Shown here one piece after another: positions 1-5,642 of a stretch of DNA of 7,721 nt. Position 1 is the stretch's first letter. Every line of letters begins with the position of its first letter. The notes beneath the pieces were generated by a model, which saw only the letters and a list, made by a program, of their open reading frames with translations, searched no databases and had not been told where the DNA came from. The stretch is taken from contig JAKAZF010000113.1 in assembly GCA_021826605.1 (NCBI GenBank), positions 1 through 7,721 of the forward strand. The letters are read 5' to 3'. The DNA is from Planctomycetota bacterium. GTDB taxonomy: Bacteria; Planctomycetota; Phycisphaerae; WQYP01. The translations under genes were made by a program, and so were the position numbers.

Positions 1-93
1 GGTGAGTATGGGAACCGAATAGGGCACCGCCACGATCCCTACGACGTGATACCGGAGGGTGATGTGGCACTCGGTGCAATGCGTCCCACATAA
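1..93 (+). CDS. Possible 3' end of an unidentified gene (partial)
   Basis: The first reading frame is open from the window edge to a TAA at 91-93 and would encode 30 residues, starting GEYGNRIGHRHD and ending GAMRPT. The other two forward frames close early, by TGA at 3-5 and TAG at 19-21. The peptide is polar and charged, with no motif I recognise. Thirty open codons can occur by chance, so this is only a candidate C-terminus of a gene that begins outside the window. It could equally be non-coding. Confidence 0.25.
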   Translation, partial: GEYGNRIGHRHDPYDVIPEGDVALGAMRPT

Positions 94-406
94 AAAATTC
101 TGGGCTGGCCCGTAAGCGCTCATTTACCGAAGCCTCAGCCAATGCCAATATCTTTGCGAGCGTAGCGCTCCCCGCTATGTAAATGGTTTCTTATTAATCG
201 CGGAGGCCATAGCATTGACACTGCTGAGAATATTCGAACTGGCTATGCCTCGATTTTCCGCGGGGCAACCCCGGCGCTGCATACTTTGGCGGAATGATGC
301 GGTCTTTGGCGAGGTAATGGACGGATTTTGGCCGCATCGGGGGGCTTCGGTCATCAGAGATTCGTGGGCGGAAAACTGCATGACCCACACCTGCGGCAAT
401 TTCGTC
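94..406. other. Stretch without a supported gene
   Basis: No open frame here has a convincing start, ribosome site or recognisable protein. The open frames on both strands (for example 215-445 on + and 175-399 on -) overlap each other and give Arg/Cys/Trp-rich, non-domain-like peptides. I found no tRNA T-arm, RNase P, SRP or tmRNA signature. Small details: a 5-bp hairpin GAGCG-TAG-CGCTC at 158-170 without a following T-run, and two near-identical words, CGTAAGCGCTC at 111-121 and CGTAGCGCTC at 161-170. The stretch may be a leader or regulatory region for the downstream genes. Confidence 0.5.
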
Positions 407-434
407 TTGACTTGCCCCCTTGTCGGTTTATCAT
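407..434 (+). promoter_or_regulatory. Candidate sigma70-type promoter
   Basis: TTGACT at 407-412 and TATCAT at 429-434 are separated by 16 bases, each close to the sigma70 consensus (TTGACA and TATAAT). Only seven bases separate the -10 box from the ATG at 442, so transcription would be expected to begin at or next to that ATG. The 442 gene has no SD sequence, which agrees with a leaderless message. It could drive the whole 442-5504 block. This is inferred from box matches alone. Confidence 0.4.
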
Positions 435-441
435 CCGCAGT

Positions 442-702
442 ATGAGAAAGTTTTCATCATTACTGGTTTTGACTTTTCTGGCGGCCTTGTTCCTCAGTAC
501 TGCCACCACATTTGGTCAGTTGGAAGAGGCACATAAGCTAAGCCCCGTCATTCCGAAGTTAAGTTCGCAGGCCCGGCCCAGCTTGGTGCCCATCTACGCG
601 ATTGCGGTCATTGCGTTTCTCGGGGTGACCGCCGTGCTGGCCCGCAGTGCCCATCGTGGTGCAAGGCGTGGCGGGCGAGATGAGACGGTGCAGGTGGTTT
701 AA
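442..702 (+). CDS. Small exported/membrane protein, 86 aa, unknown function
   Basis: I do not recognise the family. The 86-residue product has a basic start (MRKF), a hydrophobic stretch at about 5-20 and a polar region from about residue 25 (GQLEEAHK), which fits a signal peptide. A second hydrophobic helix at about 50-67 (from PIYAIAVIAF) is followed by an Arg-rich tail (RSAHRGARRGGRD). The likely arrangement is a single-pass membrane miniprotein with a short outer loop and a basic cytoplasmic end. The frame is open back to an ATG at 328, but I prefer 442 because the signal peptide starts there and residues 328-441 would encode a His/Arg-rich, non-membrane extension. There is no SD before 442; see the promoter at 407-434. 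It lies 68 bases upstream of the next gene, so it is probably the first gene of the block. Whether it is translated is likely but not certain. Confidence 0.6.
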   Translation: MRKFSSLLVLTFLAALFLSTATTFGQLEEAHKLSPVIPKLSSQARPSLVPIYAIAVIAFLGVTAVLARSAHRGARRGGRDETVQVV

Positions 703-770
703 TGGGGCATCGGGCGTGGTCCGATCGCCAATAACAAACAGGATTCTTTCCCTTACGCGGAGGCTTCATC

Positions 771-1073
771 ATGAAGGCAAAATCGTGGCTTATCGTGGGC
801 TTGGGTCTGGTCAACGCGGTGCTGATTGGCGGCTTGATTGGTCGAAGTCAATTAGGCCTTTCCAAGGCGCAGGCGGCTGTCAATTTGCAAGGTGTGCGAC
901 CACTGACGGTTTCAGGGCGTTCCGGTAACGCCATGATCCTCTGGTTCTACAACGTAGATAATGGCCTGCTCACGGCGGTAGAAACACCGGGTAACGATCC
1001 GCAAATGGGCCGTTTTGCGTTCACGCGCAGTGTTAAGCTGGACATCCGGCGCGTAAAATCTCATCTGCATTGA
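771..1073 (+). CDS. Small exported protein, 100 aa, unknown function (first of a pair)
   Basis: The function is unknown. The start is well supported by GGAGG at 759-763, seven bases before the ATG at 771. The N-terminus is a short basic stretch (MKAK) followed by a hydrophobic segment at residues 6-24, then a polar region and an Ala/Gln stretch near 31-37, so the protein is probably exported or anchored by its N-terminus. The remaining ~60 residues form a small domain with a strand-like run ILWFYNVDNGLLTAV at 56-70 and a basic C-terminal end (DIRRVKSHLH). The order hydrophobic leader, short linker, strand with D-N-G-L-L turn is repeated in the next gene. I associate this pattern with small secreted proteins of Planctomycetota; that is from memory of the family type, not a search. 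There are 68 bases to the gene before and 72 to the gene after, consistent with cotranscription. Confidence 0.75.
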   Translation: MKAKSWLIVGLGLVNAVLIGGLIGRSQLGLSKAQAAVNLQGVRPLTVSGRSGNAMILWFYNVDNGLLTAVETPGNDPQMGRFAFTRSVKLDIRRVKSHLH

Positions 1074-1145
1074 TCAACCAAACCGTAGCGGTCGCATGCC
1101 CAACGGCAGCGACCATCAGACCGACATTGGCTTGAAAGGAATAAC

Positions 1146-1433
1146 ATGAAAAACTCCAATCTTCTCATAGCGTTATTAACCACCACGGCCGTCATCCTGG
1201 CCTGCCTCCTGGCACTCGGCGGCGCACCTAAGGCATCGCGGGCGGACGTGCTGGCGTCATCAACTGATTTTCAGTTGTTGACTTCATCATCCATGGCCGG
1301 CGAACCGGACGTGCTCAATATTGTTGACTGCCGGGACGGATTGCTGTTGATGTACAAGTTGCAGGGGCGGCATATTCACCTTATCAACGCGTTTAATCTG
1401 AATCCGAATCTGCATATGCCGCACCGGCCATGA
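1146..1433 (+). CDS. Small exported protein, 95 aa, unknown function (second of a pair)
   Basis: The function is unknown. AAAGGA at 1135-1140 is a good SD, five bases before the ATG at 1146. The product starts MKNSN, has a hydrophobic segment at residues 6-25 and an Ala-rich stretch ending near residue 33 (APKASRAD) that could be a signal-peptidase site. The exported part would be about 60 residues, containing VLNIVDCRDGLLLMY at 56-70 and ending in a His/Pro tail. The middle matches the preceding protein in layout (hydrophobic residues, D/N-G-L-L, hydrophobic residues), so the two are probably distant paralogues, although overall identity is low. Cys20 follows ILA, a weak lipobox; because hydrophobic residues continue after it, I do not call a lipoprotein. 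bioB starts 54 bases downstream. Confidence 0.72.
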   Translation: MKNSNLLIALLTTTAVILACLLALGGAPKASRADVLASSTDFQLLTSSSMAGEPDVLNIVDCRDGLLLMYKLQGRHIHLINAFNLNPNLHMPHRP

Positions 1434-1487
1434 TGGCACGCTGCGCGGAATCTATGGCTTACATACTGGAAAAGGGGATCGCGGACA

Positions 1488-2609
1488 GTGCTTGAATCGG
1501 TTTCATCTATAGCCCAGCGGGTGCTTAATGGCGAACTAATCAGTCGATATGACGCCCGTGCGCTGCAGGCTGTGGGCGGCGATGACATTTACGATCTGTT
1601 CTATTGGGCCAACAAAATTCGCATTCAATTCAAGGGTCGAGATGTGCGATTTTGTGCCATTGTGGCGGCAAAAGTTGGTGGATGTTCAGAAGATTGCCAG
1701 TTTTGCGCCCAGTCATCACATTATCAAACGGCCGTACAGGGCCAGACCTTTTTAACCGACGAACAGATACTTGCATCGGCGGAGCATGCCCAGCGCGTGG
1801 GTGCCGACAGCTTTGGCATTGTGAACAGCGGTCGCGGGCCGACACGTTCAGAAATGGAAAATTGGCTCGGGCCCTTGCTGGGCAAAATTGCCGCTGAAGG
1901 GAAAACGCGTGCCTGTGCCACGCTTGGGGCGCTGACGCCGCAAACGGCGGAATTTTTGCACCGGTCGGGTGTACGGCGTGTCAATCATAATCTTGAAACC
2001 AGCGAGCGGTTTTATCCGCAAATTGTTTCCACCCACCCCTATTCCGAGCGGCTCAATACGCTGCGGCACGCGAAGGCGGCGGGCTTATCGTTATGCTCGG
2101 GGGGTATCTTCGGCATGGGCGAAACGTGGGAAGATCGTTTTGATATGGTCTTTACCCTGCGCGATATCGGCGTGGATGTGATGCCGGTCAATTTTCTCAA
2201 TGCCATCGCTGGTACGCCGTTGGAAAACCAGCCAAAACTTCCGCCGATGGAATGCCTGAAGATCATCAGCATCTGTCGATTTATTAATCCTACGGTGGAA
2301 TTGAAGGTGGCAGGTGGACGCGAGGTATGCCTGCGCGACCTGCAAAGCTGGATATTCTTCGCCGGGGCTGACAGCACCATGATTGGCAATTATTTAACCA
2401 CCTATGGCCGCAGTCCGGACGTTGACCATCAGATGGTTCGCGATCTGGGGCTTGCCTGGCAAAGCTACCATGAGGGGCCGGTGATGCCGGAAAGTGAACG
2501 GCCGCGCATGGCACGCGTTTCGCACACTGGGAGATACCAGATTCCCATCTATCATGAGGCGGACGTTGAACTGGACGTGGAAAAAGCGGCCGGGGCGCTG
2601 AAGGCCTAG
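1488..2609 (+). CDS. bioB: Biotin synthase (radical SAM)
   Basis: BioB inserts sulfur into dethiobiotin to form biotin, the last step of the pathway, using S-adenosylmethionine and iron-sulfur clusters in the cytoplasm. The 373-residue product carries the radical-SAM motif GGCSEDCQFC, with cluster ligands Cys66, Cys70 and Cys73. It also has the BioB signatures NHNLETS (166-172), CSGGIFGMGET (203-213), PVNFLNAIAGTPLE (233-246) and GGRE (276-279). Of the four ligands of the classical auxiliary [2Fe-2S] cluster, Cys143, Cys203 and Arg278 are present, but the first Cys (Cys97 in E. coli) aligns with Gly110 in SFGIVNSGRGP. An extra Cys281 follows the Arg. The protein is longer than typical BioB (about 330-350 residues), with roughly 40 extra C-terminal residues after GLAWQ. 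The start is GTG at 1488, preceded by the purine-rich GGAAAAGGGG at 1468-1477; no in-frame ATG lies close upstream. The next gene begins one base after the stop. I saw no BirA-type biotin operator. Confidence 0.95.
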   Translation: MLESVSSIAQRVLNGELISRYDARALQAVGGDDIYDLFYWANKIRIQFKGRDVRFCAIVAAKVGGCSEDCQFCAQSSHYQTAVQGQTFLTDEQILASAEHAQRVGADSFGIVNSGRGPTRSEMENWLGPLLGKIAAEGKTRACATLGALTPQTAEFLHRSGVRRVNHNLETSERFYPQIVSTHPYSERLNTLRHAKAAGLSLCSGGIFGMGETWEDRFDMVFTLRDIGVDVMPVNFLNAIAGTPLENQPKLPPMECLKIISICRFINPTVELKVAGGREVCLRDLQSWIFFAGADSTMIGNYLTTYGRSPDVDHQMVRDLGLAWQSYHEGPVMPESERPRMARVSHTGRYQIPIYHEADVELDVEKAAGALKA

Positions 2610-2610
2610 C

Positions 2611-3735
2611 ATGACTGCGCACGGGGTGGCCACACCTGCCTCCCACGCCAATATCCGGCGATATGCCAATTTGTCGGCATGTGCGTTGCGCACTCCCTTG
2701 GGGGCGTCACCCGATGAAAACTGGCAATCAATCGTAGTCGATCGCCATGAATTGCGCAGCAGCAAGCTTATTCCGGGCGTTGATGAGGCGTTGGCCAGGC
2801 GGTTTCCCAATCAGGCCGGGCTTTTTGGGCTGGACCGTGTTATTAAAATTGCATTACTGGCGGCTTCCGACGCATTGGATAAAACTGCCAGGCCTGAGTT
2901 AAACGATGCTGACGGCCTGTTTGTTGCCACCAGCAAAGGACCTGTTCAGACGCTGATCCGTGCGCTGGATAATCCCTCCGGTGTATCCGCGTCTGATGCA
3001 ACGCAGATCGCGCTGGGGCCGGCGGCCATCGGTTATTATTTGCGGCAGCAGTTGGGGACACCCGAAACAGTGCACACATCGGTAGCGGCGTGCGCCGGAT
3101 CACTGGCGGCGGCTTCGCGTGCATATGAGGCGCTTTTAACGGGTCGGCACCGGCGTGCCATTGTGGTTGCCGCCGACTCGTCAATCCATCCACTGTTTGA
3201 TGCAAGTTTTTCGCGGTTGGGAATTTTGGCACCGGCGGACCAAGACGGAAATCGCCAATGCCGTCCATTTGATCCGTCTGGCAGAGGGTTTTTTATTACC
3301 GAGGCGGCGGCTGCCATTGTGCTGGAAATTATGCCGGGGGAAAATCTGCGTGTGGAGGGAACCTGGCTGGGCGGTGATGCGACGGATTTGTTGGCTACGG
3401 ACTCGGATGCGACATCGTTAAAGCGAGGCATCCGGACCTTGGCCGGCGGGGGGGATATGGATTTTGTTCATGCCCACGCCACTGGTACCCGGCATGATGC
3501 CCATGAACTGGCTGCCATTGCGACCTTGGGACCCACCTATGTATTTTCGCATAAGCGCTTTTTGGGACATTGCCTTGGTGCATCCGGCCTGGTGGGGCTG
3601 GTGCTTTCGGCCATGTGTCATCGGCGTCACATGACGCTGCTGGGCGATTTACTACCTTGCCGGTCGACAAGCCTCACGCTGGCGCAGGGGTTTGGCGGGC
3701 ATATCGGTGCTGTGCGGCTCGGTTATGGCGATTAG
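2611..3735 (+). CDS. Beta-ketoacyl synthase (FabF/KAS-like)
   Basis: Thiolase-fold condensing enzymes of this type join an acyl thioester to malonyl-ACP in fatty acid, polyketide or related acyl-chain synthesis. The 374-residue protein keeps the Cys-His-His triad: nucleophile Cys161 in SVAACAGSLAA, His289 in HAHATGT (the VNAHGTST motif of FabF) and His320 in KRFLGHCLGASG, with the conserved Lys at 315. RPFDPSGRGF (218-227) and the C-terminal GFGG (360-363) are also family features, although GFGG is followed by His-Ile rather than the usual Thr-Asn. It is slightly shorter than FabF (about 410). The first core strand, ANLSACALRTPLG, begins at about residue 19, so the ATG at 2611 is a sensible start. 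It begins one base after the bioB stop with no strong SD of its own, suggesting translational coupling to bioB. No acyl carrier protein, reductase or dehydratase gene lies nearby. Its substrate is unknown; a role in making the pimeloyl precursor of biotin is conceivable but inferred only from position. Confidence 0.88.
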   Translation: MTAHGVATPASHANIRRYANLSACALRTPLGASPDENWQSIVVDRHELRSSKLIPGVDEALARRFPNQAGLFGLDRVIKIALLAASDALDKTARPELNDADGLFVATSKGPVQTLIRALDNPSGVSASDATQIALGPAAIGYYLRQQLGTPETVHTSVAACAGSLAAASRAYEALLTGRHRRAIVVAADSSIHPLFDASFSRLGILAPADQDGNRQCRPFDPSGRGFFITEAAAAIVLEIMPGENLRVEGTWLGGDATDLLATDSDATSLKRGIRTLAGGGDMDFVHAHATGTRHDAHELAAIATLGPTYVFSHKRFLGHCLGASGLVGLVLSAMCHRRHMTLLGDLLPCRSTSLTLAQGFGGHIGAVRLGYGD

Positions 3736-3798
3736 CGGCCGCCGCGCTGCACATCGAGATCGGGCACTACCGGCATAACTGCCCTAAAATGAGGTTGC

Positions 3799-3803
3799 AG
3801 GAG
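3799..3803 (+). promoter_or_regulatory. Ribosome binding site fixing the nadE start
   Basis: AGGAG lies six bases before the ATG at 3810. The reading frame is open far upstream, into the ketoacyl synthase gene, and includes another in-frame ATG at 3789. Only 3810 has a well-placed SD, and it gives a product starting MRIAMAQINP, the normal N-terminus of the nitrilase domain. Confidence 0.75.
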
Positions 3804-3809
3804 AAGCTG

Positions 3810-5504
3810 ATGCGAATTGCAATGGCGCAGATAAATCCGACGGTGGGCGATATCAATGGCAATGCCAAAAAGCTTTGCGATGCGATTCATCAGGCGCGTG
3901 ATAAAGGTGCGCAGTTGGTGGTAACGCCGGAATTATCATTGCTGGGTTACCCGCCGCGCGACCTGCTGTTGAAGCCGGCGGTGCTTAAGCACATGTATGA
4001 AGCGCTTAAATATGTGGCCGGAAAAAGCATGGGCATAACTACGTTAGTCGGTTTTGCGGATGCGAATCCGGCACCGTCGGGGCGAGGTCTTTTTAACGCG
4101 GTGGCGGCAGTTCGCGATGGGCAGATTTTGTCCCGTGCGTATAAAAGCCTGCTGCCGACCTACGATGTGTTTGATGAAACACGCTACTTTGAACCCGGTC
4201 CCCGGGTAGAATCCATCCACGTGGAGGGGCTTGTCGTCGGCCTGACCATTTGTGAAGACCTCTGGAATGATGCAGAGTTATTTCCCCGGCCCATCTATCA
4301 TTTTGATCCGATCAGAGAAATTGTTTCATCCGGGGCGCAGATATTGGTAAACATCAGTGCGTCGCCCTTTGTGCTTGGGAAAAATGCTTTGCGGCGGCGT
4401 CTGATTACACATCAGGCCAAACGCTGGAAGGTGCCGATTGTGTATGTTAATCAGGTAGGGGCGAATGACGAGCTTATTTTTGACGGTAATTCCATCGCGG
4501 TCGATGCCCATGGAAATATATTGGCTTGCGCCGGCGACTTCATACCGGATATGGTGGTGACGGATGTTTCGCTCCCCGCTGAATCCACGCCAGCAGAGGC
4601 TCGCTCGATCCCACCCGAAAAGTCGGATATGGAAACGTTGTATCGGGCTTTGGTGCTGGGCATTCGGGATTATGCGTCAAAATGTCGATTCAAGTCGGCG
4701 GTGCTCGGGCTTTCGGGCGGTATTGATTCGGCGGTGGTGGCATGTCTGGCGGCAGCCGCATTGGGGCCCGAGCATGTGCTGGGTGTGTCGATGCCCTCGC
4801 GATTCAGCAGCAGCCATAGCCAGAGTGACGCTGCCGTGCTGGCCAGGGCCTTAAAAATTCACTATGAATCGCTGCCGATTGAGGCGGTGCATCGTGGTCT
4901 GGAACAGACCCTTGCGCCGCTGTTTAGGCATCTGCCTCCCGGTCTTGCCGAAGAAAATATGCAGGCCCGTATTCGCGGCAATATCCTCATGGCCATATCG
5001 AACAAATTTGGTCATCTGCTGCTGACAACGGGTAATAAAAGTGAGGTCGCCACCGGTTATTGCACGCTATATGGAGATATGTGCGGCGGTTTGGCGGTGA
5101 TCAGCGATGTGCCCAAAACGATGGTCTATGAGTTGGCTAGGTGGATCAACCATCACGCGGTGGCGAAAGGCGAGCCGGCACCCATTCCTGAAAGCACGCT
5201 CACCAAGCCGCCGAGTGCGGAATTACGCCCGGACCAGAAAGATCAGGATTCGCTGCCTCCCTATGACCAGCTTGATGCCATTCTGCAAAAATATGTGGAA
5301 GAGGAACAATCCATATGGGACATCACGGCGCAAGGGTTTGACAAGGCGACGGTCGAAAAGGTGGCAAGATTGGTGGATATCAACGAATATAAGCGCAAGC
5401 AAATGCCACCGGGATTAAAAGTTACCTCGCGGGCGTTTGGATTTGGTCGTCGTATGCCGATTGCCCAGCAATACGATCCGCTGGCCAAGTTGCCGCTGCA
5501 CTGA
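3810..5504 (+). CDS. nadE: Glutamine-dependent NAD+ synthetase
   Basis: This enzyme catalyses the last step of NAD+ synthesis: it amidates nicotinic acid adenine dinucleotide with ATP, using ammonia released from glutamine by its own N-terminal domain. The 564-residue protein is complete and of normal length for the two-domain bacterial type. Residues 1 to about 255 form the nitrilase-type glutaminase domain, with the Glu-Lys-Cys triad visible as Glu41 (TPELSLLGYP), Lys112 (RAYKSLLPTYDVFDE) and Cys148 (LTICEDLWND). Residues from about 270 form the synthetase domain, with the ATP-pyrophosphatase loop LGLSGGIDSAVV (SGGIDS at 302-307). Further on are TTGNKSEVATGYCTLYGDM, DVPKTMVYELARW and PPSAELRPDQKDQDSLPPYD, all typical of NadE. 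The gap from the ketoacyl synthase is 74 bases with no clear terminator, so it may be the last gene of the same transcript. Nothing in the sequence suggests a defect. Confidence 0.96.
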   Translation: MRIAMAQINPTVGDINGNAKKLCDAIHQARDKGAQLVVTPELSLLGYPPRDLLLKPAVLKHMYEALKYVAGKSMGITTLVGFADANPAPSGRGLFNAVAAVRDGQILSRAYKSLLPTYDVFDETRYFEPGPRVESIHVEGLVVGLTICEDLWNDAELFPRPIYHFDPIREIVSSGAQILVNISASPFVLGKNALRRRLITHQAKRWKVPIVYVNQVGANDELIFDGNSIAVDAHGNILACAGDFIPDMVVTDVSLPAESTPAEARSIPPEKSDMETLYRALVLGIRDYASKCRFKSAVLGLSGGIDSAVVACLAAAALGPEHVLGVSMPSRFSSSHSQSDAAVLARALKIHYESLPIEAVHRGLEQTLAPLFRHLPPGLAEENMQARIRGNILMAISNKFGHLLLTTGNKSEVATGYCTLYGDMCGGLAVISDVPKTMVYELARWINHHAVAKGEPAPIPESTLTKPPSAELRPDQKDQDSLPPYDQLDAILQKYVEEEQSIWDITAQGFDKATVEKVARLVDINEYKRKQMPPGLKVTSRAFGFGRRMPIAQQYDPLAKLPLH

Positions 5505-5593
5505 CGGGGCATGAATGTGGCTTTGGCCAATGGGTGGCAATATGGATGGATGCCCGGATGGAAGGATGCTATGGCGGAGATGAATGCCATTCC

Positions 5594-5608
5594 ATTCAAT
5601 CATTGAAT
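5594..5608. promoter_or_regulatory. 15-base perfect palindrome, possible operator
   Basis: ATTCAAT-C-ATTGAAT is a perfect 7-bp inverted repeat around a single central base. It lies 34 bases before the ATG of the TPM-domain gene. A TAATAT at 5612-5617 just downstream could be a -10 box, which would place the palindrome in the promoter spacer, where a dimeric repressor would act. No good -35 box is visible. The one-base loop is too small for an RNA hairpin terminator, and no T-run follows. This is inference from symmetry and position. Confidence 0.35.
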
Positions 5609-5642
5609 AAGTAATATATCAACCGAGTGAAGAGGCGGTACC

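Noticed and set aside
158..170. Hairpin GAGCG-TAG-CGCTC as a terminator
   Set aside because: The stem is only five base pairs and no T-run follows.
215..220. TTGACA, a perfect -35 box
   Set aside because: No acceptable -10 sequence lies 16-18 bases downstream (the sequence there is around AACTGGCT).
215..445. Open frame of 76 codons on + in the region before the first gene
   Set aside because: It has no SD, no recognisable domain and an odd Arg/Trp/Cys-rich composition, and it overlaps the better-supported start at 442 in another frame.
1191..1205. Lipobox-like ILAC (Cys20) in the second small exported protein
   Set aside because: The hydrophobic segment continues past the Cys and the -2 residue is Leu, so a lipoprotein call is not supported.
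2039..3431. Several antisense open frames of 80-141 codons over bioB and the ketoacyl synthase gene
   Set aside because: They lie opposite clearly coding sequence, have no domain-like content and are expected at this base composition.
3762..3784. GGGCA...TGCCC inverted repeat between the ketoacyl synthase and nadE genes
   Set aside because: Five base pairs with a 13-base loop and no T-run; too weak for a terminator.
3570..3809. 80-codon N-terminal extension of nadE
   Set aside because: It overlaps the ketoacyl synthase gene in another frame; the SD at 3799-3803 and the normal NadE N-terminus fix the start at 3810.
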